Source: FEB-12 sp964503315 (lineage in GTDB: Bacteria > Zixibacteria > MSB-5A5 > GN15 > FEB-12). Taken from it: 64,000 bases of DNA. Below, piece by piece: positions 34,621 to 43,618 of the stretch (position 1 is its first letter; every line of letters begins with the position of its first letter). The position numbers and the translations under genes were made by a program. The notes under the pieces were generated by a model, which made no database searches, was not told the DNA's origin, and was given only the letters and a program-made list of their open reading frames with translations. The stretch lies in the NCBI GenBank assembly GCA_964503315.1, contig CAZCZL010000001.1, forward strand, positions 310,001-374,000. Direction: 5' to 3'.

Positions 34621-35977
34621 GCGTCACTACCTTCCTGGTTGTTTTGTCAACCTTGACTCGGTCGGCGATCTCATAGCCGACCACCCATATGATCCCACGG
34701 CCGTCAGTGACGACCAGAATTTCATCGCGATATACTTTCGGCACCTTCCGGTCGGTCAGATAATCGCCGACTTTCTTCGTGCCCTTCATCCCCAGCGGCT
34801 GAAACCGATCGCCTGCGCGGATCGAGCGCGCTGTGAGCGGATATTCCACCTTCTGACCATCAAATGAAACCCTCGCTGCCTGCCGCTTTTTACTCACGAC
34901 CGATGATCTGCGGGCGCTCTCGCGCATCCGGATTCGGGCTGCCAGCGGCTCCAATTCGACAAACTTTCCTGGAATCAGTTCCCATTCCAGATATATCGGC
35001 TGACCCTGCACAAAGACAAACTTTTCGCCGGTCATGACCGCCTGAATACGGCCTGGGAGCGAGAGGCTTCCGCCTCCCTGCAGAATCTGGTTCTCCAACC
35101 GTTCGACCGTTTCCCGGTCGACCATCACTCCCCCGGAAATGCTTCCCAGACAGTACCTTAACAATCTGCGCCGCAACCAACTAGTATAACCCGCGAAGCG
35201 CGTTGTATCAAGCTCAATTTTGCCGCCAGTTGTCACCGTAACCGATTGCCGTGCAGCTCTCTCTACCTGCCTCTGCAGAACCGCTTCCTCGGTAGTCGCG
35301 GTCTCGGCCAGATTCAGTATTGCGCGGTCTACTTGCGGATTCAATCGACGCCGGACTTCCGGAAGCAGTTTGTTGCGGATGTAGTTTCGCGCAAAATCGG
35401 ATCGCTCATTCGACCGGTCGATGCAGAAACGAAGCCGCCGTTCTTTTAGGTACGCGAGAATCTGTGACTTCGTGATCTCAAACAGTGGACGAACGTATAT
35501 CCCCCGCGTCACCGGAATCCCCGCCAGACCGGTCGGTCCGGTGCCACGAAAAATACGGAACAGAACTGTTTCTACTCGATCGTCGACATGATGCCCGAGC
35601 GCCACTCTGTCAAATCCATGCAGCTTCGTCAGTCGCTCGAACAGGTCGTATCGAAACGCACGTCCCGCCTCTTCGAGTCCGATCTTTCTCTGCTTGGCTA
35701 GGGCAGGAATATTCTCGCGCACAATGATACACGATATCTCCAGTTCGGCACACAATGCCTCGCAGAACTTCTCCTCTTTCGCCGCCGCCCTTGGCCGAAT
35801 CCCATGGTTCACGTAGACAGCCGTTAACTGTAGTTGATAATGTGATTGGAGCTGAAAGAGCAGATGCAGGAGCGCAACCGAATCCGGCCCCCCGGACAAC
35901 GCCACCAGGACATTCTCCCCCTTTTCCAGGAGTCGATATTTGTCGATCGTGCGTGTGACAGTTGCCAGAAGGCTCAT
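34577..35977 (-). CDS. tilS: tRNA(Ile)-lysidine synthase
   Basis: Converts C34 of the tRNA-Ile CAU anticodon to lysidine so that it reads AUA. The PP-loop LSGGPDS is at about 28-34, followed by the TilS N-terminal domain and a C-terminal substrate-binding domain with GDRFQPLGMKGTKKV. 466 residues. No ribosome site precedes this ATG directly; TATCTT seven bases upstream with TTTTCG 17 bases before that suggests a possible leaderless start. It heads the run to cdaA. Confidence 0.94.
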   Translation of the reverse strand: MSLLATVTRTIDKYRLLEKGENVLVALSGGPDSVALLHLLFQLQSHYQLQLTAVYVNHGIRPRAAAKEEKFCEALCAELEISCIIVRENIPALAKQRKIGLEEAGRAFRYDLFERLTKLHGFDRVALGHHVDDRVETVLFRIFRGTGPTGLAGIPVTRGIYVRPLFEITKSQILAYLKERRLRFCIDRSNERSDFARNYIRNKLLPEVRRRLNPQVDRAILNLAETATTEEAVLQRQVERAARQSVTVTTGGKIELDTTRFAGYTSWLRRRLLRYCLGSISGGVMVDRETVERLENQILQGGGSLSLPGRIQAVMTGEKFVFVQGQPIYLEWELIPGKFVELEPLAARIRMRESARRSSVVSKKRQAARVSFDGQKVEYPLTARSIRAGDRFQPLGMKGTKKVGDYLTDRKVPKVYRDEILVVTDGRGIIWVVGYEIADRVKVDKTTRKVVTLEVNNAKRTLAPAI

Positions 35978-36030
35978 GGATGAGAAGATACATGCTGTTA
36001 TCCTCCGCGAAAACAGCTTTTAGGTAGCGC

Positions 36031-36059
36031 TTGACCCGCCATTCCTCGCCCCCTATATT
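36031..36059 (+). promoter_or_regulatory. promoter of purL
   Basis: TTGACC (36031-36036), a 17-base spacer and TATATT (36054-36059), then about 20 bases of leader with AGAGAGG before the ATG at 36086. A strong sigma-70-type promoter, divergent from tilS. Confidence 0.75.
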
Positions 36060-36085
36060 CGACCCTTTCTAACCAGAGAGGCCCA

Positions 36086-38326
36086 ATGGCAGACGGATTC
36101 ACCCAGCCCAAAGTCACCCCGGAAATGATAGCCAGCCATGGCATTACGCCGGACGAGTACGAATACATCAAGAAAATCCTCGGTCGCGAGCCAAACTACA
36201 CCGAACTCGGCGTCTTTTCGGTCATGTGGTCCGAGCATTGCTCATACAAAAACTCTATCGCCCTCTTGAAAACACTCCCCCGCGAAGGCGCCAATCTCCT
36301 CTCCAAGGCTGGCGAAGAGAATGCCGGCGCGGTGGATATCGGCGATGGCCTGGCTGTGGTTTTTAAGATCGAGTCGCACAACCATCCGTCCGCGATAGAA
36401 CCCTATCAGGGCGCGGCGACCGGTGTGGGCGGGATTCTCCGTGACATCTTCACCATGGGCGCGCGTCCGATAGCTTCTCTCAATTCGCTCCGCTTCGGCT
36501 CACCCGACAACCCGCGCGTAAGACATCTTGTTTCCGGTGTGGTCAAAGGGATCGGCGACTACGGCAACTCCTTCGGTGTCCCGACTGTGGCGGGCGAAGT
36601 CTTCTTCGATGATTCTTACACCGGCAATCCACTCGTCAACGCGATGGCGGTCGGCATTGTGAAAAGCAATCAACTCGCGTTCGGCAAGGCCGCTGGAGTC
36701 GGCAACCCCATCATGATCGTCGGCAACAAGACCGGTCGCGACGGCATCCACGGCGCTACTTTCGCCTCCGAGGAGATCAGCGAGAAGTCGGAAGAAAAGC
36801 GCCCCTCCGTGCAGATTGCCGACCCGTTCACTGAGAAACTTCTCCTCGAAGCTACCCTCGAGATCATAGAAAATGACCTCATCGTCGGTATCCAGGATAT
36901 GGGCGCCGCGGGGCTAACCTGTTCATCCTCAGAAATGGCCGCTCGCGGCAAGGCCGGCATTGAGATCAATATTGACCTCGTCCCCGTCCGCGAACCGCAC
37001 ATGACCCCATATGAGATTCTTCTTTCTGAGTCGCAGGAGCGTATGCTGGTCTGTGTGAAGAAAGGGAACGAAGGAAAGGTCAAAGCGATCTTTGAAAAGT
37101 GGGGGCTTGACTCGACCATCGTTGGCGTCGTAACTGATGACCTGTTTATGACTGTCAAATTGAATGGACAGGTCGTCTCTCGCATCCCCGCCGATTCACT
37201 GGTTCTTGGTGGCTCAGCTCCCGTCTATCGTCGTGAGACCAAATATCCCACTTACATGAAAGAGGTCAACAAACTCGACCTGAATGACTTTATGCCCAAT
37301 CGCAATTGGTCGGAGACGCTGGTCGAACTAGTCGGCTCCCCCAATCTCTGTCACAAAGGCTGGGTCTTTGAGCAGTACGATTCCATGGTCCGCACCAATA
37401 CCGCGGTTGGACCGGGTTCTGACGCGGCCGTTCTCCGTCTGCGTAAGACCGACAAGGCGCTCGCCATGTCAACCGACTGCAACGCCCGCTATGTCTACCT
37501 GAATCCTCGACTCGGCGCTCAGATCGCGGTAGCCGAATCGGCGCGAAATATCGTTTGTTCGGGTGGCAAACCTCTTGCCATCACCAACTGCCTGAATTTC
37601 GGCAATCCGTACAAACCCGAGATATATTACTGCTTCGCCGAAGCGATCAAGGGAATGGGCGAGGCCTGCCTCGCGTTCGAGACTCCGGTTACCGGCGGCA
37701 ATGTTTCGTTCTACAATGAGGACCCCGAGCGCGCCGTCTTTCCGACCCCGACCATCGGCATGGTCGGCCTTATTGAACATCTCGACCATATCACGACCCA
37801 GTGGTTCAAAGAAACCGGCGATGTCATCTTCCTCATCGGTACCAACAAAGAAGAATTGGGTGGTTCTGAATACCTTAAGTCCATTCTTGGCCATACGCGT
37901 GGGCCGGTTCCGGAACTGGATCTCGCCTTCGAACGCAAGATGCAGGATACTCTCCTCGCCGCCATTCGCGCCGGATTGGTCAAATCGGCGCATGATATCT
38001 CCGATGGCGGCCTGGCCGTCGCTTTGGCTGAGTGCTGCATTTCGAATCAAGAGCACCAGATCGGCGCCACGGTCAGACTTCTGGACAATCTGCGCCCGGA
38101 CTGCCTCCTCTTTGGCGAAACGCAGTCGCGTGTCATTGTCTCGACCGATTCCGCGCGTGCAGCCGCATTCGAAGAGCACTTCAAATCAGCAGGAGTGCCG
38201 ATCTCAAGAATCGGCTCCGTGGGCGGGAGTCGCCTGGTGATCGAATCGCTGATTGATGTCCCCCTCGCACGCTTGGCCGACTCCTACTACCACGCCATGC
38301 CGCGATTTATGGAGAAGGTCGGATAG
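36086..38326 (+). CDS. purL: phosphoribosylformylglycinamidine synthase subunit PurL
   Basis: ATP-dependent amidation of FGAR to FGAM in purine synthesis. The 746-residue small-type PurL, which needs PurS and PurQ for ammonia supply, has GGILRDIFTMGARPIA, GDGLAVVFKIESHNHPS and GVGNPIM; the second half repeats the AIRS fold. PurS and PurQ are not in the window. It ends at a hairpin terminator. Confidence 0.96.
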   Translation: MADGFTQPKVTPEMIASHGITPDEYEYIKKILGREPNYTELGVFSVMWSEHCSYKNSIALLKTLPREGANLLSKAGEENAGAVDIGDGLAVVFKIESHNHPSAIEPYQGAATGVGGILRDIFTMGARPIASLNSLRFGSPDNPRVRHLVSGVVKGIGDYGNSFGVPTVAGEVFFDDSYTGNPLVNAMAVGIVKSNQLAFGKAAGVGNPIMIVGNKTGRDGIHGATFASEEISEKSEEKRPSVQIADPFTEKLLLEATLEIIENDLIVGIQDMGAAGLTCSSSEMAARGKAGIEINIDLVPVREPHMTPYEILLSESQERMLVCVKKGNEGKVKAIFEKWGLDSTIVGVVTDDLFMTVKLNGQVVSRIPADSLVLGGSAPVYRRETKYPTYMKEVNKLDLNDFMPNRNWSETLVELVGSPNLCHKGWVFEQYDSMVRTNTAVGPGSDAAVLRLRKTDKALAMSTDCNARYVYLNPRLGAQIAVAESARNIVCSGGKPLAITNCLNFGNPYKPEIYYCFAEAIKGMGEACLAFETPVTGGNVSFYNEDPERAVFPTPTIGMVGLIEHLDHITTQWFKETGDVIFLIGTNKEELGGSEYLKSILGHTRGPVPELDLAFERKMQDTLLAAIRAGLVKSAHDISDGGLAVALAECCISNQEHQIGATVRLLDNLRPDCLLFGETQSRVIVSTDSARAAAFEEHFKSAGVPISRIGSVGGSRLVIESLIDVPLARLADSYYHAMPRFMEKVG

Positions 38327-38337
38327 TAAACTGGGAA

Positions 38338-38364
38338 GACCGACTCTGACTTTCAGGGTCGGTC
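38338..38364 (+). terminator. terminator after purL
   Basis: A 12-bp stem (38338-38349 with 38353-38364, one G-T pair) with a three-base loop, followed by GAATTTGTCTGTTT. The stem is strong and the T-run is broken. Confidence 0.65.
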
Positions 38365-38397
38365 GAATTTGTCTGTTTCGACGGCATTAAACGCCGC

Positions 38398-38403
38398 TAT
38401 ATT
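38398..38403 (+). promoter_or_regulatory. candidate -10 element for a leaderless lpxH transcript
   Basis: TATATT ends six bases before the lpxH ATG, with a weak -35-like TTTCGA 16 bases upstream of it. No ribosome site precedes the ATG, so transcription may begin at the start codon. Confidence 0.4.
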
Positions 38404-38409
38404 CACTCC

Positions 38410-39132
38410 ATGGCCCTGTACATATTCTCCGATGCTCACCTCGGAACTGGTTCCGCTGAATCAGAGCAGAAAAAACTGTCCAATATTGCGCGCCTATTTG
38501 ATCTGGTAAAAACCGATGGCGACCGCCTGATAATCCTCGGCGATCTCTTTGACTTCTGGTTCGAATACAAGCATGTCGTCCCGAAAGCGCATTTCGAGGT
38601 CCTCTTCCAACTGCACGAGTTACGCAACCGCGGCGTCCAGGTCGACTACATCTCCGGCAATCATGATTTCTGGATGGATGACTTCTTTGAGAAACAGCTC
38701 GGCGTTACCGTTTATCGCGACACCATGACTTTCGACTACGGCGGCAGGAAGTTTTACCTACTCCACGGCGATGGCCTGGCCAAAGCTGACTCCGGCTACC
38801 GTTTCCTCAAGCGGATCCTGCGCAACCGTTTCAATATTTGGCTATACCGAAAACTGCCGCCCGACTGGGCTTACCCATTAGCCAAATGGGTCTCCGGTTC
38901 CTCCCGCGAATATACTTCCCGACGGGATCATGAGTTCGCCGAGGATTATAAGCAATTCGCGAAGTTGAAACTATCCGAAGGGAACGATGTCGTCGTGATC
39001 GGACACCTGCATATCCCGGTGTTCGAGCAGTACGATCACGGTATCTATATCAATTCTGGGGATTTCATCCACCACTTCAGCTACGTGAAGGCGGATGGAT
39101 CTGGAGTGAAATTGGAGTCCCTGAAGCCGTAG
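38410..39132 (+). CDS. lpxH: UDP-2,3-diacylglucosamine diphosphatase
   Basis: Calcineurin-type phosphoesterase that makes lipid X in lipid A synthesis; its presence indicates an outer membrane with LPS. Metal-binding motifs: SDAHLG, GDLFDFWFEY, SGNHD, HGDGLA and GHLHIP. 240 residues. It has no ribosome site and a TATATT box six bases before the ATG (see that entry). It converges with the DNA methyltransferase, two bases away. Confidence 0.92.
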   Translation: MALYIFSDAHLGTGSAESEQKKLSNIARLFDLVKTDGDRLIILGDLFDFWFEYKHVVPKAHFEVLFQLHELRNRGVQVDYISGNHDFWMDDFFEKQLGVTVYRDTMTFDYGGRKFYLLHGDGLAKADSGYRFLKRILRNRFNIWLYRKLPPDWAYPLAKWVSGSSREYTSRRDHEFAEDYKQFAKLKLSEGNDVVVIGHLHIPVFEQYDHGIYINSGDFIHHFSYVKADGSGVKLESLKP

Positions 39133-39134
39133 GT

Positions 39135-40058
39135 TTAGCCTTCCGCGAACGGATCCTTGCGCTGCCAACCCGTCTTTCCGGTCGACCGATACCTCTCCAA
39201 CCGCCGGATCGTGATCTCCGCAAACACAGGATCTACATCGCACGTCACGCACTTTCTCCCCGTTCGTTCGCATGCCAGCAAAGTCGTCCCGGAGTGCGCG
39301 AAGAAATCCAGTACGGTATCGCCCGGTCTCGATGACGCCTCAATTAACCGTTCTATCGCCTTCAACGGCTTTTGCGCATAACAGCCAGGCACATTCTCTT
39401 CCATCCGATAAAACACCTGTTGAATGTCTATCCAGACATTTCCGGCTCTCAGAAACGGCGATTTCGAGCGTGCCATATTTTCCAGCCGTTCCCCCCCAAC
39501 CGACTTGTAGTATCCCTTAAGCGATTTCGGGACTTCGGTATACTGAGGAGCGAAAAACGGCTCACCCTTCGTGTAATAGAGAAGCTCCTGGCGTACCGCC
39601 ATCCAGTTCTTCCGTGTCCCGTATCCCCGCTGATTTCGCATGGTCAAAAACGACCGAGACTGAAACGTTCGACCTGCCATCATTATCATGAACTGCGGTA
39701 GCGGCTGGTAGTGATTATTCTGATCAGCCCCCAGCCACACGTAGAGTGAAGCATCCTCCGCAAGGCTGTGTTCAGTTGTATCCAACCAACGACTGCTCCA
39801 GTCGATATACTCGTCAACCGTCCGACGTTCAAATACCACTAAATTGTACGGCGGATCCTGGATCGCCAGATTTGGATTGGATTGACCCTTCATCAGTCGG
39901 CGCACGAATACGTCGTCCGTGCAGTCGCCACACCCTACCCTGTGCAGGCCATTCGCGTCCTCCCATATCTCTCCGGGGCGAAGTCTGCACGAGGTTAGTG
40001 AGACTTCGGTGGTAGACGGTATAACTATGTCTGTCATGCCTATAGTCAACTCTGCCAC
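39135..40058 (-). CDS. orphan DNA methyltransferase (beta class)
   Basis: A 307-residue DNA N4-cytosine or N6-adenine methyltransferase. Motif IV is DPPYN (about 69-73), and the SAM motif FFAHSGTTLLACERTGR comes later (about 254-270), the order of beta-class enzymes with the recognition domain between them. No restriction gene is adjacent, so it is an orphan that could mark DNA for regulation. The GTG start at 40058 is uncertain; an ATG at 40037 is possible. Confidence 0.86.
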   Translation of the reverse strand: MAELTIGMTDIVIPSTTEVSLTSCRLRPGEIWEDANGLHRVGCGDCTDDVFVRRLMKGQSNPNLAIQDPPYNLVVFERRTVDEYIDWSSRWLDTTEHSLAEDASLYVWLGADQNNHYQPLPQFMIMMAGRTFQSRSFLTMRNQRGYGTRKNWMAVRQELLYYTKGEPFFAPQYTEVPKSLKGYYKSVGGERLENMARSKSPFLRAGNVWIDIQQVFYRMEENVPGCYAQKPLKAIERLIEASSRPGDTVLDFFAHSGTTLLACERTGRKCVTCDVDPVFAEITIRRLERYRSTGKTGWQRKDPFAEG

Positions 40059-40156
40059 TCTCCATTTCGCAAACTAAACTTTCGGACCGCTATCTGATAC
40101 TTGGGAGTATAGTTTGCCGTCGGGCCTCTGGACGTTCTAATGTCGACCCTTTTGTC

Positions 40157-40184
40157 TTGTAATCAGCAGGCTCATCGATATATT
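40157..40184 (+). promoter_or_regulatory. promoter of the AbfD/HpaB-family gene
   Basis: TTGTAA (40157-40162), a 16-base spacer and TATATT (40179-40184), about 32 bases before the ATG at 40217. Confidence 0.6.
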
Positions 40185-40216
40185 GATAGAAACGCAAAAG
40201 TAACGTGAGGTTCACG

Positions 40217-41683
40217 ATGGCCATCAAAACATATGATCAGTATATCGCTTCGCTCAGGGCGATGCGCCCGAATATCTACAAGTGGGATACTCTCATCGAG
40301 GATGTCACCACACATCCAGCCACCAAACGGACGGTAGAAGGGCACGCTTGGACATTTAAGGCGGCAACAGATGAAAAACTCCGCTCCTTGGTCACAACCA
40401 CTTCGCACCTGACCGGCGAACCGATCAGCCGTTATCTTTCCATCATCATGTCCGCGGAAGATCAGATCGCCAATAGCGATATGAAGCGCCTCATGTTCCA
40501 CCTGACCGGAACCTGCACCGGTGGTCGCTGTGCCGGCTGGACCGCGATGAACGCGATGTTCAACACCACCTTCGAGATGGATCGCGATCTCGGCACCGAT
40601 TACCACCAGCGCCTTCTGAAGTGGCTCCGCTCCGCCCAGGAAAGAGATATTACCTGCGCCGGGGCGTTGACCGATGCCAAAGGTGATCGGGCAAAAGCTC
40701 CCAGCCAGCAGGAAGACAAAGACGTTTTCCTACACCTGGTCGAGAAGCGGAAAGACGGTATCGTCGTGCGTGGCGCCAAACTGATGATCTGCGGCGTCGC
40801 CGCCGCCAATGAGATCTTCATCATCCCCGGCACCGGCTACAAAGAGGACGAAACAGATTTCGCATTGTCATTTGTCATCCCTCGCGATGTTGAAGGACTG
40901 ACCATCGTCGAAACACGCCACCCCAGCGACACGCGCGACGAGGAAGACGGCTTTGACAACCCGGTCAAAGAGGGCGGCATTACCCAGTCATTCCTCTTCT
41001 TCGAGAATGTCTTCATCCCGAACGAACGCGTCTTTATGTGCGGTGAAACGAAATATACCATCTCGACTATCGGCTACTTCATCGGCCCTTATCGCGCCGC
41101 CATCGGTGGATGTGTCGCCGGCCAGGGTGATATCAAGATCGGCTCCGCTATTCTGACAGCGCGCGCCAACGGCCTCTCCTCCAAAGTCTTCTCGGAGAAG
41201 CTGACTCAAATGTACATCAACAACGAGACTACATACGCCGTAGGTGTCGCGTCAGCGGCCCGTGGGAAGAAACACCCATCCGGCAGTTGGCTCTGCGACC
41301 CTTTGTTGTCCAATGTTAACAAGGTCCATGTCGCGACACTCCCTTATCAGACCTCTGTCCTGGCGCAGGATATCGCTGGTGGAATCGCTGAAACCGGATG
41401 TATGCCGTCACACAAGGACTTCCAGTCGAAGAAGTACGGCCATCTGATCAAGAAGTATCTCACCGCCAAGGCCGATGGCGAGACGCGCGCTCGCGCCGCT
41501 CGTCTGGTCGAGTGGTGTACTATCGGTGGTGGTGTTCCCGGCTGCATGCATGGCGGCGGTTCACCGGATGGCGCCAAGTTGGTGATCCGTGCGACTGCCA
41601 AGCTTGAAGAAAAGGTTGAGATCGCCCGGCGCATCGCCGGCATCAAGGAACCGCTCCTCGACCCCGCGCCGGTGAAGAAGTAG
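40217..41683 (+). CDS. 4-hydroxybutyryl-CoA dehydratase / 4-HPA 3-hydroxylase family flavoprotein
   Basis: A 488-residue acyl-CoA-dehydrogenase-fold flavoprotein of the AbfD/HpaB family. AbfD uses FAD and a [4Fe-4S] cluster to dehydrate 4-hydroxybutyryl-CoA. Two cysteines, C100 and C105, lie where AbfD has its pair, but with four residues between them instead of the three I recall. The later Cys is present (C299 in AAIGGC), but the His seven residues before it is Tyr292. So the cluster ligand set looks altered and the reaction is uncertain. I start at the ATG with GTGAGG six bases upstream; the GTG at 40205 overlaps that site. It ends at a terminator. A typical butyrate or 4-hydroxybutyrate gene set is absent. 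Confidence 0.75.
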   Translation: MAIKTYDQYIASLRAMRPNIYKWDTLIEDVTTHPATKRTVEGHAWTFKAATDEKLRSLVTTTSHLTGEPISRYLSIIMSAEDQIANSDMKRLMFHLTGTCTGGRCAGWTAMNAMFNTTFEMDRDLGTDYHQRLLKWLRSAQERDITCAGALTDAKGDRAKAPSQQEDKDVFLHLVEKRKDGIVVRGAKLMICGVAAANEIFIIPGTGYKEDETDFALSFVIPRDVEGLTIVETRHPSDTRDEEDGFDNPVKEGGITQSFLFFENVFIPNERVFMCGETKYTISTIGYFIGPYRAAIGGCVAGQGDIKIGSAILTARANGLSSKVFSEKLTQMYINNETTYAVGVASAARGKKHPSGSWLCDPLLSNVNKVHVATLPYQTSVLAQDIAGGIAETGCMPSHKDFQSKKYGHLIKKYLTAKADGETRARAARLVEWCTIGGGVPGCMHGGGSPDGAKLVIRATAKLEEKVEIARRIAGIKEPLLDPAPVKK

Positions 41684-41705
41684 CCTTTCAGTCGTGAACA
41701 AGTAG

Positions 41706-41736
41706 GCGGCAGGATGACATCATTCTGCCGCTTTTT
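41706..41736 (+). terminator. terminator of the AbfD/HpaB-family gene
   Basis: GCGGCAG (41706-41712) pairs with CTGCCGC (41725-41731) followed by TTTTT. The stop codon of the opposing 46-residue gene lies inside the loop. Confidence 0.85.
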
Positions 41737-41860
41737 CTTTCTCCATTTCAGCAGCCCGCTCTTTCTTCCACTCCCTCCGCATCTGCCGAAACACGAAGAA
41801 AAAGACAACAAACGCGGCCACGCTCATCACTATCGCAAGGACTATGAAGATAGTGGGCAT
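41720..41860 (-). CDS. 46-residue single-pass membrane protein
   Basis: A short gene with ATG at 41860 and AAGGA six bases upstream. The product has one membrane helix (about residues 3-24, made of Val, Ile, Ala and Phe) followed by a highly charged tail rich in Lys, Glu and Arg, probably cytoplasmic. It begins nine bases after the response regulator stop, so it is the third gene of that two-component operon. Such small membrane proteins often modulate a kinase or transporter; that role is inferred. I recognise no homologue. Confidence 0.75.
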   Translation of the reverse strand: MPTIFIVLAIVMSVAAFVVFFFVFRQMRREWKKERAAEMEKEKAAE

Positions 41861-41869
41861 AATGCATCC

Positions 41870-42559
41870 TTACCGGTTGAACCGGTACCCCACGGCCCGG
41901 ATCGTCTCGATATACGTCGGCTCCTTCGGGTCATCTTCGAATATCTTGCGCAATTTCAGAATGAAATTGTCAACCGTCCGATTGGTCGGATAGATATGAT
42001 ACCCCCAGACCGCATCCAATAATTGGTCCCTGCTGACCACTTCATTCGCTCGCTCGATCAGGTACTTGATCACCATACACTCTTTGCGCGTCAACTGATG
42101 TTTCCCCCCCGGCCCCTCTGCGACAAAGGTCTTGAAATTGATTCTCCGGCCATCGAATTCATACTCATCCGAAACCGCTTCCTCGGCCGCCAACCATGCC
42201 TGTCGCCGGAATATCCCCTGAATGCGCGCCAAAAGCTCCTGCACATTGAACGGCTTCGTGATATAGTCATCCCCTCCGGCCAACAACCCTTCCACCTTCT
42301 GGTCTGACTGATCCCGAGCCGTGACAAACAACACCGGTACGGTCGAGCCGGCCGCCCGTATCTTTTTGCAGATCGTTAATCCATCGACCCCCGGCAACAT
42401 GATATCAAGCAGAACCAAGTCGAATATCCCCCGCTCAAACGCGTCAAACGCGAGGTTCCCGTCCCCAACATGCACCACCTGGTAACCCTCGGCCTCCAAA
42501 TTCATGATCAGGCCGTCTGCCAGGTGTTGATCATCCTCAACCAGCAGAATCGTTTTCAT
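41870..42559 (-). CDS. OmpR-family response regulator
   Basis: A 229-residue regulator with a receiver domain (VEDD acidic pair, phospho-acceptor Asp in LLDIMLPG near residue 52, KPF Lys) and a winged-helix DNA-binding domain (about 130-228, VVSRDQLLDAVWGY and RTVDNFILKLRKIF). It pairs with the kinase one base upstream. Targets are unknown. Confidence 0.94.
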   Translation of the reverse strand: MKTILLVEDDQHLADGLIMNLEAEGYQVVHVGDGNLAFDAFERGIFDLVLLDIMLPGVDGLTICKKIRAAGSTVPVLFVTARDQSDQKVEGLLAGGDDYITKPFNVQELLARIQGIFRRQAWLAAEEAVSDEYEFDGRRINFKTFVAEGPGGKHQLTRKECMVIKYLIERANEVVSRDQLLDAVWGYHIYPTNRTVDNFILKLRKIFEDDPKEPTYIETIRAVGYRFNR

Positions 42560-42560
42560 C

Positions 42561-43523
42561 TCAACTCTTCTTCAGGTTTATCGTGAACGTCGCCCCTTTA
42601 CCGGGGCCTTCGGAGAGAGCCGTTACTTTTCCACCGTGTGCGCGGATTATCTCGCGACAGAGAAACAGTCCCAGCCCCGTCCCCGACTGACGGCGCGTCA
42701 TCTCATCCCCTACCCGGTAAAACCGATCGAATATCGCCTTCCCGTCCTTCTTATCAAATCCAATCCCTTTGTCCGCGATGCTCAGAGTGATACGACCCTG
42801 CTCCTCTTTCAGACCGACATGGATTGAAACGCCAGTCCCATCATGATATTTTAGACTGTTCTCAAGAATGGAGTCGATCGCCCGCCCCAGCGCCAGCCGG
42901 TCGCCATTAAATGAAACGTCCGGATGTATATCATCAGTAATCGTGATAGGCACGGTGGATGGTAGCTTGCGGATGACCCCAACTCGCTCTTTCACCAGTT
43001 CACTAAGATCAAGTTCGACCTTATTGAGATGGTGCCCGCTTCGTTCGAATCGCCCGGCATCCAGAATATTCTGCACCAAGTGCTCCAGCCGCCGTACATC
43101 CTCGTGCATTTTGGGAATAATCGCTTCTTTTTTCGAAGCATCGATCTTGGGCGACTGAAGTGTATCCAGGTAGAGCTTTATCGAGGCCAGCGGCGTCTTG
43201 AGTTCGTGCGTAACTGCCATCAGGAAATTCTGCTGATGGAACTTGAGTTCTTCGGTTTTGACCAGCGCGCGATAGATGAGCCATCCGCCCAACAGAATCA
43301 GGAGAATGAGAAAGATCCCCTCCATCCCCAGCATCATCTGGCGGCTTATCTCCTGCTGGTGGATCCGTTCGAGCATCTCCGGGGATGCCCCCAGCTCCTG
43401 AGCGATCTCCACTTTTTCATCAACGAGGTGAGCCATGAAGATGATCCACCAGACAGCTAGAGCCAGCGTGGTCAGTGCCATGAAGAGAAACAGAGCCAGC
43501 GCGGATTTAGGGGAGAATCGCAT
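42561..43523 (-). CDS. sensor histidine kinase
   Basis: From the ATG at 43523 the protein has 320 residues. Two membrane helices (about 10-30 and 65-85) enclose a short extracytoplasmic loop of about 35 residues, too small for a classical sensor domain. H-box HELKTPLAS (about 115), N-box ILENSLKYHDG, G1 ADKGIGFD, G2 GTGLGLF. It has no HAMP domain. The upstream TTG at 43559 lacks a ribosome site. It is one base before the response regulator. Confidence 0.92.
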   Translation of the reverse strand: MRFSPKSALALFLFMALTTLALAVWWIIFMAHLVDEKVEIAQELGASPEMLERIHQQEISRQMMLGMEGIFLILLILLGGWLIYRALVKTEELKFHQQNFLMAVTHELKTPLASIKLYLDTLQSPKIDASKKEAIIPKMHEDVRRLEHLVQNILDAGRFERSGHHLNKVELDLSELVKERVGVIRKLPSTVPITITDDIHPDVSFNGDRLALGRAIDSILENSLKYHDGTGVSIHVGLKEEQGRITLSIADKGIGFDKKDGKAIFDRFYRVGDEMTRRQSGTGLGLFLCREIIRAHGGKVTALSEGPGKGATFTINLKKS

Positions 43524-43618
43524 GGAGAAAAAACTACACCAATCTTGTGGCGGGGGCAACTATTAGTTGCGGGGGAACAAGTCGCCCTGTTCCCCATATC
43601 TTGGGCTTCCGAAAACGG

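Noticed and set aside
35610..35993. Alternative frame starting at 35993 with GGAGG eight bases upstream, overlapping tilS
   Set aside because: The frame gives a low-complexity product with no family features and overlaps the conserved tilS N terminus. The ribosome site may belong to a short leader, but the frame is not a supported gene.
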